From Syngnathus acus (lineage: Eukaryota > Chordata > Actinopteri > Syngnathiformes > Syngnathidae): DNA of 64,000 nt. The DNA is taken from positions 7,522,693 through 7,586,692 of the forward strand of contig NC_051088.1 of the NCBI RefSeq assembly GCF_901709675.1, in the 5' to 3' direction. Both the position numbers and the translations under genes were made by a program. Below the pieces are notes generated by a model that was given only the letters and a program-made list of their open reading frames with translations, was not told the origin of the DNA and searched no databases. Of the stretch, positions 37,601 to 50,300 are shown piece after piece (within the stretch, counting starts at the first letter, position 1; every line of letters starts with the position of its first letter).

Positions 37601-39369
37601 TTCTCGCAATGGATGACTCACGCTCAACATGGGGGCGCAAACATCCACAGTGTGGGTAGCAACACATACGTGTGTGCATGTACACGAGCACGCAGGCCGC
37701 CAGTCACTTTCCCAAATGATTGAGTTCCACTTCTGTGTTGGATAAAAGTCAGGGCTCCACAATAAAGTAGATTATTTTAACGTTTTGACTGAGCAGTACA
37801 TAATATAGAATGTGTACTGTTTGTGGGTACTTTGTAGATGCTGGATATGTACAGGTGAGTACAGCATGTTAAATACTTTGTGTATATAAATTGCACGCCT
37901 TGTATTGGTCATTATATTTCAGATGTGCTGTCAACTGATTCCAGTTGGTAAAAGATTTCAAAAAAAGTCCACAAAAAGTCAGAGACTTCTCCACTCTTAT
38001 CATCGGGCCAGTGTTTCCTCTAAAATGCACGCAGGCAAAATTGCACGCTGCTCTCACCCTCTCTACGCATAGCAAAAAGTTTACAGCCCCCCCCAAAAAA
38101 AAGTATATATGAAACCTGAGCTATACTAGATTTTTTGCATTTTAGTGGTCGCTTCATATAAAGATGTTGGCAGGTGGATGGTTGATGGAGTGGGAAGGAA
38201 AAATGCATTAAGAAAGAGAGAAAATAGACCACGTCATATATCAATGTCGCACAGACCCTGCTCTTTGCTATAAAAGGTCACTACGTTAATTTTACCTAGT
38301 CTTGGATTCTGTATGGGGCTTTTTTACAGTGATATTAATGTTGGTGTACTTTAATAATTTAACACTACCCTCTGCAGAGGGCTTTAACTCTTGAATAGCC
38401 TTCAGTTCTCTTTCCTGGAATAATAATCAGCATAATCAAAAATGAAAGCATGGCCTAAAATGCACTGCCACATTAGGAAATTGGTAAAAGAACGGATAAC
38501 AAAATGTGCCTCAGCAAATGGATCAAATGTAATTGGAGATGATTTTGACGTGTGGTAATTTGGATAATCAAAAAGAAGAGGGAATATAATATTGCGAGCT
38601 AGATAAAGACAAGATGTAATTATCCTATGAGTCACCTCTTCTTTTATACATGGGTGAGGGAGTCTCTTGATTTCAGCTCTTGAACAGGCAATGTGTTCTC
38701 AAATTACTTTTCCCCCCTCGATTTTCTACAGCGTGTCAAGTAAAAGCACCAACACCTTTTTTGCGTAGCCTTAGCTCATGGACAGACATCTGTGATGACT
38801 GCAAGAGTCGCAAACGTTTCATAGGATTCTGTGCTTTGAAAAACCGTCCCTTGGTTACTCTTCTGCAATATAGGGATGCAACATTGCGTTAAGTCCTCAA
38901 GGCCACATCAATATAATGTCAGGCAGAGCTATTTTTGATACAGGCAAGCAGCCATGTGCACAGTTGTCATACCTGCTTTTTTCTCTATCAATAGAGTATT
39001 TCTCTCTTTTTCTCACAGCAATTCTATGGTTTCGCAGAATTTAAATTCCCTTCATGACGTCCACACAAGAACGACTTTTCTAATTAAACACAAATATCCC
39101 AACACAAATGTCTGTAATTCCCTTGTTTTCTTGTTAAGCAAACAAACCGCCCCATTAAGACTACGAATGTGTACTGTTCAGCTTCCCTTTTTATTTTCCT
39201 TTTAATGATACTAACATCATTTAGTCACCTCAGCCCCAAACGACTTTTTTCAATTGTTCCGCCTCGATTGTCAAGTGCTCAGCCCGAACGCAAAAGGGAC
39301 CGGATTGATTGGGTCCACAGCTACTGACAGGAGTCTGTGCATTGATATCACCAAAGCAGGAGACGACAA

Positions 39370-39408
<39 letters not shown>

Positions 39409-42400
39409 TGTGTGTGTTTGTGTGTGTATGTGTGTGTGTGTGAAGGGGGGGGCATCAAGACAGACGCAACCGCGTGCCACCTGTGTGTTCATCACTCTGA
39501 AAAGCTGCGCTTATTTGACGCTTGAAATAGAGTACAATTTAACTTGAGGGGCTGTGAGTCCATTTCATTGTTCCCTTTAAGCTTCTTAGCTGTAAAATAT
39601 TCATATTGCAGGCAAGGGAGGGAAAATTCTGTAACGGTTGAAACCAGAGCGCGTCGGGAGAGAGAAGAGAAACAGATGAAGTGTGGAAGAAAAGTGGTGA
39701 AATAAATGAGGAGCTAAAAAGGATGGGGATTGGAAGGAGCAAAACGGGGAGTATAAAATGCAACACGAGTGTTTTAATTGATGTTTTCCTGTAAACAGCT
39801 TTGAGTATTGCTGTCATATGAAAACTCCTCCATTGCAGTTCTGTTACATGAGTGAGGAACAGCATTTCCTCTTATCTTCCCTCTCATAGACTAGGAAGCC
39901 ACTATCCTAATTATAATCCAGATGTCACTGCAAGCACACTTGTAAGCCCATAAAATACAGCCCTAGAAAAAAAAAAAAGACCATCTTGTTTCAATTTCTT
40001 GTTCATTTTAATGTCAGGTGCCACTAAAGGATTATCAAATGACTAACTGACACAAAAGAAAACATGCAATGCCTTAAAGACAACTTTTTGGCAGTACAAG
40101 GCCAAGCTAAGAACTTATTAAGTGAATTTGGTCATTATCAAAAAAACGTTTGGAAAATATCTCAATAGGCTCTGAAACCAACTCACATGAGCTGTTTTTT
40201 TACATTGTTCTATTGGACCAAACACATGTACCTTTAAACTGAAGAAACATGGGTGGTTTCTTAATTTTTTTTCCATGACTGTATGCCAACCTTCTTCTAA
40301 ATTGCATTTTTGGGGGGAGCGATATATGCCTATTAATCAGCATCTTAAAGGTCCTATGCCATCAAAATGAATTTTGTTTTATGCATAATATAGTCAAATT
40401 AATATGACATGATTTAAGTTGAAATTCTATGTGAGTTTGCAGTTGCATGCTCTAGTGTTGCAAAATGAGCAGATTTGAATTCAGTGTCTTAGTAATATAC
40501 AGTGCCCTCCATTATTATTGGCACCCCTGATTAAGATGTGTTAAAGCCTTAAAATAAATTCTATTTTATTGTAAAAGCACACTCATTCTGAAAATCGCAG
40601 ACATGGTTGGTTCACCAGACTCAGAGTCAAGCTCCACCCTTGGCCATCTCAGTTCCCAGAACTCTACCCCATTGAAAATCTGTGGAGTGAGCTCAAGAGG
40701 AGGACCCACGTCACTGGATGATTCAGTGATTAAGCAAAGAGGACTGGTCGAAAGATCCTTCTTTCTGTATTCTCCCATCTTGTGAAACACAATAAAAGAA
40801 GATTAGGTGCGGTTTTGTTGGCAAAAGGGGCTTGAACAGCAGGGGTGCTAAAAATTATATAACACATGATTTGATGTAATACACCCATGTCTTGTGCAAA
40901 CCGAAACCTTAGCAGCAACTGTCGACCTCAGAGGAGTCAAGGAATAAAGTGCTTTAATTTATTTTTGGAAAAACTCTTAAGCATTTCAGAACCAGGATTG
41001 TGATGTGTTGAGTTGCATTTTGTTTCATCTGCGTAGTAACGTTCTGCCAAGGGAGTCCGTAAGTTGTTTGTCTACCATTGTTTACCTCAGTTGATTAGTG
41101 GCCCAGTCCGAAAGTATGTTCAGTTGAGCTATTTTTGTTTTGATATATATGCTATAGTCTCCTGTCAGCGATCATTTTAGCTCTGGCACTTGGCAAAGGT
41201 GAAAAACATTAATTGGATAGAGCCTACCCTATGCGATCCAGCTGGAAGACAGTTACATAACACCCCCAATGCCAAATGAGAGCTGCCATGCTTTAAACAG
41301 CCCATATGTACCATGGTGAGTCACCGCATCATATAACAAAATGAAACGACAACTTTGACAAAAGGCACCGCAGTGGCCCTGTAGACAAGGCCTGCTGGGT
41401 ATTCATTATGAAACCTTGGCATATCCATTTTGATTGCCTGACTCGCTCTCACCGCCACAGAACTTGCGATAAGAGGTTTTAATGGAAGAAGTTAAATGAA
41501 AGCATCATTCGCGGTTATGTCAAGAGGACCAAATCTAGTGTCCCCAAATAACAGAATAATTTTGTACACTCAACCGTTGCTCAGTAAGATGATGAGCAGC
41601 GCTAACAAGACAAGGGTAGTTAGTCGTAAATAGAGGGAGGAATAATGGAGACTGTCAAAGCAGAGCTGTAAATTTCAAGAAAACAAGACATGTTTTATCT
41701 AGTTTGTAGAGTAACAAGGCAAATAGGACCTTGCTGTTGCTTCTTGGAAGAGACACAGAGGACGTAGGGGCGGATTTGAAATGCTAATTTGATTGCGAAG
41801 ATGTGGGTGGATGTGGAGAAGTCTGGCGCAGCAAGAGGGACGGGAAGAGCTAATGGCAAGAAAAGAAGGATGCAGGTAAAGTATGGGAGTAGAAGATGTG
41901 TCGACATTGAAGTGCAGAGAAGTCGAAGGTGAGGGGAGCTGAGTATTCTGGGTTGAAAGGTGACAGTCAGTCTGTATAAATTTGTTCGGGAACAGGATAG
42001 AGATATAGTCAAGGTCTCTACCTGCATCTGTCCACATGATATTTTACTTTTTAAGCATCTTGCTCGAAAAACATCTTGCTGGAATTCACCCTTTTTGCTG
42101 TACATAGACACACAATTCTATTCCTTGCTTTGTGAGGTCTAGCTCAAATCGTGTTAGACAACACATCCAACTTTTTTAGGATTTCCGACAACTGTGCTTT
42201 CCAAAGTCTGTGACTTCATGCACTAATCAATGTTTTGTGTTTTGTTTGCATTTATTCAATTCTCATCTCAAAAAATTATATGCCAAGCATGACTGATCAG
42301 ACCTCAAAGTTTGGATGTGAAGTAACTTGTCCGTTTTAAACATTTATTCTTGTAATGGTCAAGGGAGAGCAGAAACCTATCCCAGCAGACGCCGGGTGAG

Positions 42401-43559
42401 CAAAAATACCAATAATGGTAATAAAACATTCATGACAGCTACTCGCTGACCTTGGCAATTATTATTTCTAGTTTCATCATTTCCTGGAGGAGGTCGCCAG
42501 CACCCCGCAGCAAATTGTGTTTGACATTCGAAGATCAACTTTAAATTGCACCGAGATCATGTCGCACGTTGACATACAGGATGTTTTTGCAGTGATGCCA
42601 ATATGGTTAGAAATCAGTCCTCTGCATGAACATCTTCATAGGAGAAGTAGTCGAGTAGATGATGCTTTTATTCAACTATGTTAGTTACTGTCTACTTTGC
42701 CTCTTTATTTTTCAGCAACAGTCGAGCCAAGAGAGCTCACTCAAGACGGTTGTCATCCAGGAAAGAAGGCTTCATGTTGGGGTTCACAACGGCTGGTGTT
42801 TCATTGATACACCCCAAATAATGGTGCTAGAGCCCTTATGCTCAGGGGTCAAAGGACGAGTGGACAGCGTCTCCAAACATAATAGCCAGACCAAAGACAG
42901 GTGAGCAAGACTTTTACATGACATAACAACAGGTGTCATATCTTTGTCAGTGAAATTGTTGGGCAATAATGTGTAAGAGGATTCCCCTTTGGGCTTTTTT
43001 AAAATTTTCTGTGTTGTTGAAGGCCTCATAGCTGAGGCAAATACAAAGAGCTATTAATGCGTTAGAAAATGTGCCCGCACCTTTCGCTGGTATCATGGAT
43101 TTCCTAAAGACGAAAGGTTGTTTGCTGTCAACACTCATGAAAACATGCTTACATGTTGATGTAATGCAGCAATAGGCCAACTAAATGAAGAAGAGGTCTC
43201 TGTATCTACTGGCGGCGATGAGTGCAAGCCCACAGACTAATGCTTTTATCTTGATTTGCTTAGACAGCAGGCAATAGTGTAAATTTGCACACTTTGTGGA
43301 CCTGAATGCCTTGCCAAATCAGTTTTTGTATATATTTTTTTTATTTGAATGTGATTAACGGATAATTATTATCTGATTCTCAGATTTTTTTTAATCGAGT
43401 TCCATCGCTAGTCTTCACGTAAAAGTTATGTAGCTGCAATACGTATTATGTGAATGAGACAGTATTGTCGTAATCAAAGTAGGTTTGTAATCCATAATGA
43501 TGATACTTATTACTGGTAATCTTCTGATTCCACATATCAGAGGATGAGAAACCAATAGC

Positions 43560-43594
<35 letters not shown>

Positions 43595-44308
43595 TAATAA
43601 TATAATAATAATAGTAATAATAATAATAATAGTAGGGTGGCGCAGGGTCGCACTCTTTAGCACGTCCGCCTCAGTTCAGAGGGTGCGGGTTCGATTCCAC
43701 CTCCAGCCTTCCTTGCAAGTTCTCCCTGTGCCTGCGTTTTCTCCTTGTCCTCCGGTTTCCTCCCACATCCCCAAAAACATTCTTGTTAGGCCGATTGAAC
43801 ACTCCAAATTGCCCCTAGGTGTGAGCGCGAGCATGGATGGTTGTTTGTCTCTATGTGCCCTGCGATTGGCCGGCAACCATTTCAGCCTACTGCCCGATGA
43901 CTGCTGGGATAGGCTCCAGCACGCCCGTGACCCCTGTGGGGACAAGTGGTACAGATAATGGATGGATGGATGGACTGATGGATAATAATAATAATAATAA
44001 TGAATGATAGGATGATATTCTGGGGTTTATGTAGTAAAAAAGGTCAATTTTGCTTGACGCAACCTCACTGTTTAATCTTGCCTAAGGCGTATGCAAACTG
44101 TAAATTGCAAATATGAGGAGTGCTGTTCCACATCTTACGCAGTATACCACTCCATTTCCAAGGTACACTGAGCAAACAAGTGTTAAATCTTTAATGCAAA
44201 GATTTATGTTTTTAATGACTGGAGTTGTATTAAATGAAGGGACCTGTTGTCATTTAATTCAATGGTTGTGCATCATCACTTGTTTGGCTGGCACACCTTC
44301 ATTTCATG

Positions 44309-44377
<69 letters not shown>

Positions 44378-47300
44378 ATGCGTGCGTGCGTGCGTGTGTG
44401 TGTGTGTGTGTGCGCATGCGTGCGTGCGTGCGTGCGTGTGTGTGTGTGGTGTGCTGGGGGAAATATCCTCAGCTCGGCAGGATCACTGGCCCCCCAGACG
44501 CTCGGCCTTCGCAGCAACTTGGAGATCAGGCTGATCAATCACCAAGCTATAGCAGTTGTCTTTCAGCTGGAGTATGTCTTCTCTGCTCCAATTGTCCGAG
44601 AGACAATGGTAAGAGGGATATAAATGCACCGTATTTATGGCACACACTTAAAGACAATAAATAAAAAAAATATTAGAACAGAACTTGTCCTCACTTGACA
44701 GGTTACATTAGTCATTCGTTTACATATTTATGTGCAATTTGACCAATTTATTCATTTTTAGTGTATCAACTAAACTGTGTGTTGACAGGTAATAAAATTA
44801 GCGGCATAAATTTGAGTTACACTACGTGTTTTTTGCTAACCTCTTTTTTTTTTTGCTACCAGCAAACCAAAATGTTCTGAAGATATACGGAGATAATTAG
44901 CAAAATGCCACAATTATGAAGACAAACTGGGCTATCTTGTATCAGTTAGGACTTTTTTTTGAATGCCGTTATATGCCAGTGGCACATTTCCTCATGTTGG
45001 CAAACTTGTGCTCTGTGAGTAAATTCCAACTGTCAACATCTTCCACTCCAGACGAGTTCATATGAATAAGTGTTGCAATTTTTGATGGGAGTAAATAAAC
45101 GTCAGTATCTTCCCGAAAAGGGTAGCGGATGAATATAGCGACTGGCTCTAATATATCAACTGGCATTTCAGTTCTTTAACCTTTGCCTTTCCCAGCTCGC
45201 TTTTCAGAAAGAAGGCGGTGTTGTAGCTTTTATGAGCAGTCTTGAAATTGTGCTCCACATTCCCCTCCTCCAAATATCAATGTTAGATTTGCAGATGAGG
45301 TAAACACAATTTAAAAATGACAATGAGTGTCTAATACGATGTATCTCAAAAAGCGGAGAGCATTAAAATGAATACTGTAATCTACAGTACATCACAAACA
45401 ATTGCTTTGTAAATAATGATTGTCTGGGTGAGCAAATGAGATGCAATCATTTGACTTCACCATTGTGACCTTCCAAGGCCTGGACGTTTGAGGGACGTTA
45501 CAGGTGCTTCATTTAGGTTGTGTGCGGGAGTGGAATGTTTGTGTTGCTGTATGCATGTGTTGTATTTCTAATCAGCAGTCTGCCTTGGGTGTACTGTGAT
45601 AAGAGCAAGATAAGCGCTCCCTCCTGGAGATGATGTGAGTGATGCCTGAAATCACACTCAGGTTCACAGTGAGTTTTGACGATAAAGCTTGCACGGTGTC
45701 AAAAAAGCGTCATGTGTCACTCAACTACCTTGAGAAGTGCGATGGGACATTCTTCATGTCCCTGTGCTGTGACAAGCTGTCACAGATGTGACACAGTTTT
45801 TTTCTTTGCTTTAATAGGGACTGAGCTGAGCTCTGCCTTCAGGGTAGGCAACAATACTTCATGCTGCTTGAAACTCTTTTGTTATTTGGCACGGGACTGG
45901 CTCTGATTGCTGCTACTACGTCATCAAATACCAATCAAGGCCTTGTTGAAATGTGTTTTTAATAGGGGTGTAACGATTCATCGATACACATCGATTAATC
46001 GATATAATGCTCTACGATTTATTGGCATCGATGCTAAACGTAAACATCGATTTATATCGCCGTGTTTGACCTCGGACATTAGACGCGACTTTATTTTGAA
46101 ATCCAGTTCATTGTTGCTTGCTTCCTCTTTCCGGGAGCAGTACGCGGCGTGCTGTGTTGTGAGCAGAGCAGGCACGTGAAAGGGGAGCCGACAACTACGC
46201 GGCTCCTGGGCTGGTGCTATGGCTAGTGTCCAAGAAGACGAGGAAATTCGCTCCCCTTTGGGCTTCAAGTCATTCGTTTGGAAGCACTTTGGATTCCAAA
46301 GAAAAGATGGCTCAACGGACAATTAAAATTATTGTAAATAAATAGTTCAGTAATGCACTTTAAAGTTAATGGTATTACAAAAAAAGAAAGAATATTCATT
46401 TTTCTTTACTTATATGAGAAAAAATATAGGAATTTGATAAAGTTCAGTGTTAAAATAAGCACTTTGTATACTACAATACTCTTGTAATCTCCTAAATAAA
46501 GAGTTTGCAGTACCTTGTTGATTTTGCGTATGAATTGTTATAAATCAGGATATTGTTCTATATTTTTTATTTAAAAAAAAAAATAAATAAATAAAAATAT
46601 CGATCGTGGAGCACTATATCGTGATGTATCGTGAATGAATCACAGCAGGCTTTAAGATATCGGCAAATATCGTATCGTGCTTCTTTGTATCGATATGATA
46701 TCGTATCGTGACAAAACCCGCGATTTACACCCCTAGTTTTTAAGCCTCATTTGACACAATCAATGTTTTGCTGCTGTTTTCTTGCAAAGGTACAACAGAC
46801 TAGCAATTCACTTTGTGTTTGCATTCCAAGGCCACTCAGTCAATGTCCAATTGACTTCATAATGGTGATGAGTATTGGCTGTTGGCTCTATTATTTTTGA
46901 ATTGCTTGTGCTGTGTAGCTTTGAATGGAAGTACTAACAAACTAGTAAATAAATACGTACAATAGATCTGCCAATGCTGCAGAACAGCGAAAAAACTTCT
47001 ATAACCACAACAGAATAGCACATACCATTGTATTTGAAATAAAATAGAATAGCAGAGACTATAATGCCTCTATTGTCACTGCTAAGCAATACATCAAATT
47101 GAAAAAAGATAAATCCTTTGGTTCTTTTGTTAAAAAACAAGGAATCATTAAAATGGTTGCACGATCCCGGTGAGTGCCAATATTTTGAGCAGAAAAGAGA
47201 ACTACTAGTGTACGCTGGTCAGAGAGTAATGAGCGTTTTACTTTGTCACAGTAATGGTCAATGTCTAAAAACAGGTTATAGGGCCATGTCACACTATGTG

Positions 47301-50300
47301 GAAATCCTTGTTCCCTACCAAAACTTTTTGGACACACCATACCTTCTGTGTGGTGGTCCTGAAGCATCCAAGATGCCAGATCAGCAGTCTTTGGTTATGT
47401 CACTACACAGAATACGACACTTCCAACTCATAATCAGCTACAACAGTGACCGTTTGGGATTTTTCTGTCGGCTCCAATGCGTAGTCTAAGCTCGTCACTG
47501 TGTGATTTTTGTTGTTTCATTCTCACGATTTTGGCTCATGTTTTTCCTGCTCTTTCTCTCTTTTGTCTTGTTTATGTTTTGTGTCATCTGTTTGTCGTGA
47601 TTCTTTTTTCTGCATCTGGGCTGCCCTCCCTGGTTTTATCATTCCATGTCAAATGATATGATATGTTCCTTGCACTTAGTGTGAGAATGTGTCACTAAGT
47701 GTTTTCCTACTCTTGTGCTTGATGCTGCCTATCAATTACATCACACTGTATGCGGTCTTAGTCAAAAGGTTGGGGCGTATTGCTGTCTGCTTTGCTCTTG
47801 ATGACACTCATTAGCTCATCACTCATGGAACCCTGGAAGATAAATGGAGGCAGGAGATACTCCTCGTCTGTTACTTTTTGTCTTTTTGCCAAAACACAAT
47901 TTGCCATGGGGCAAGGAGATAGCTGCACTCATCCAAAGTTTTGAGACAAGGAATGAGTGACTGCCTCCACTTTGTTGGATTTGAAGCTAACGGTACACAA
48001 GTACATAAAAATAAACTGGATTATTTTTCTCACTGAGAAATATCTAATTTATGGTTCCAATTTCACCTTACACTTTACCATTGTTGATCATCGTGCAAGT
48101 ATAAAAGGTGGTATACATCTTTTCCAGCGTAAAACAAAAACAAAAGTGACATGATTTCTCTGAGGAGTAACACTGAACTTTTTCATTCTATTGTCTTCAT
48201 TATAGTTTTCCTTTTGGGCTTCTCATCTATTTTACCCTTGTTAAATGTCATATAAGAAAAAAGAAACCGTATGTACTGAGAAACGTTTTTTGTTGTTGCT
48301 TATTTTGCGTTCAATTTAATGTAAGTTGTTTGACCTCTATTCCAAAGGTCCACTTTGTTTCATTTCTGTCTTTTGTGCTTGAAAGACTAGCAAGCACCAA
48401 ATTCCTTCCTCAGAACATAACTGGCAACTCTCTCAAACTTGGATGGTGACAGCTTTTGATGCCTGTCAAAATGGGTTCTTCATTTAAGCAAATCATTAAT
48501 GAATGTGCCTGTCAAGCACATCATATGTTCACCTTCAACCCTGACTGGATTTGAAGCTCAGCAAATTCTGATTACTGTCTAAGAAAGTCCAAGCATTATT
48601 ATGTGACCTTTCAAACTCCTCTTTATTGTGCCCTTTTGCTTTTACTTTTACTTGCTTCTTCAGACAGAGAATGGGACTGAGAGCAATATCTCTATCATTT
48701 GTTTGCTACACAAGGCAGCCATACAACACATTGAAAACAGAATCATCAGTAGGCTGAATACTCGAGCCTCTTTTCACTGAGTGCGCTGAATAGCAAAAAG
48801 GTCGTAATCCTCTATTTCAGTCTGGTTTTGATTATAAATGACAAATTCCAAGTCAGACGTTCGGATGGGAACAGAACATGATTTTAATATAATTGAGTGA
48901 TTTGCGCAATGAATCACTGTCGGAAAACTGGAGGATGTGTTGCTGCAGACATTATGCTTCAAGGCAAGTGTAAAAAAAATCATAGAAGCTAAATGTTTTT
49001 TCACTGTGTGCCACAAAATGGCGTTTAAACATGGAGTGAAATGGGCATTCAAGGAAAGTAAGGAGGAGGGCACTTAAACAAATTCATTAACTTGTTTGAA
49101 TCAAAGAAAGAAAAAACAAATGAACAAGTCTAAATACAGCACCTGATGCGTTGAGCTTCCTCCATCTTTTCAAATGTATAAGCCAACTGTAACAACCTAT
49201 TCTAACCTCCTAAATGACACGTTATAACGTTTTTGTAATGTTGAATTCAACCGTATTGCTACTCATTTCGGCAGCCAGGAAGACCTTACTCTATTTCAGG
49301 TGTGTAGTCGTAACAGGTCAGTAGTTGTAGCACGATAAGCACCTTTTCAATACAAATGTGACAATTTAAGTTCTGTCCTTCCATTTCCTAAATCACAGGT
49401 TGCGGATCGTGGGCAAGTGCAAAAGGCAGACTACACTCTGCAGTATCGGCATTTAATCACATGGGCCATATCGTAACAAACAACATTCACAAGTGTGAGA
49501 GCTGAGCTATGTGCACTTGCGTGAGTGAACCAAGTTATTGTCCACCAAAATTCAAATCATTACACCCAGTTTACAACAGACTTAGCATAGGAAACTAATT
49601 CCATCAATGAATCTCACCTTAATTACCTACATGGATAAATTCCTGTAAACGTTCCTTTGCAGCACAAATAGCAGAGATCAATTGGTTTATGGACACACGT
49701 GTGGTTGTGGAGATGGATGCAGTGACATGGCCAGTGGCGAAGTTTATTAAAGGTGTTGCCGTATACAGCTTCTCCTCTGGGCCACGTTTTAATTGGTTGG
49801 TGACAGTAACATGCTGTGTACATTGCGGCATGGTATTGCCACTTTGCCGAAAAATGTGCGATATGTTCTTGGTTGTGTGTGTAAACACAGTGATCGTAGG
49901 GGCCCTGCAGCTCTTAATGATGTTTGCTGAGTGAAAAGCTCCTGCAATAACATGCTCATTAAAGAGCCTAGTTTACTATACGATTACCCCCAACCCATGA
50001 CTCCCATCTTTGTCCTGTTTTTCTTGACCACATAGTATCTCACTGCATCCCCCACAAACATCTCCCAGCGTTGTTGACCTCATATTCAAAGAAACCTGTT
50101 ATATTTTGTGTCTCTGATGTGAAATGCCATGTAAATGTTAATTAAATGTTAATCAAACAGCTTCAACACGGTAATGTCATCAGGATTTGGAAGTGTTATA
50201 TTTAGTTGCTTGCCGCTCATTCCTCGGCGGTCAGTCCTACCCCAGGGCACTTTTTTTATTCCCTATTGTACATCAAGAGGAAAAGTTGAATTACATGGCA

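Larger units (their letters stand above)
33582..42715 (+). other. nphp4 intron 6
   Basis: 9.1 kb. Contains a TG array (39373-39442) and a Tc1 relic (40498-40868). Near 37035 the block CCCGATCACGTGATCAAAAA resembles a dispersed fish repeat. The remainder shows no recognisable gene, RNA or element. Confidence 0.75.
42901..44472 (+). other. nphp4 intron 7
   Basis: 1.57 kb, heavily invaded: an AAT array split by a full-length SINE, then a TG/TGCG tract ending just before the acceptor. No AG occurs between 44240 and the acceptor AG at 44471-44472. Confidence 0.85.

Noticed and set aside
41695-42111. 138-codon minus-strand frame in nphp4 intron 6
   Set aside because: Overlaps a second frame of similar length in another phase; no domain, no splice sites, low-complexity Ser/Leu/Pro content.
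42470-42600. Coding-looking stretch before nphp4 exon 7 ([16 protein letters not shown])
   Set aside because: Exons 6 and 7 already join in phase 0 and match the human order; the stretch has no human counterpart, and a required acceptor-donor pair is not evident.
44113-44664. 183-codon frame with a long CV repeat
   Set aside because: Translation of the TG microsatellite; the true coding sequence here is the nphp4 exon 8 segment only.
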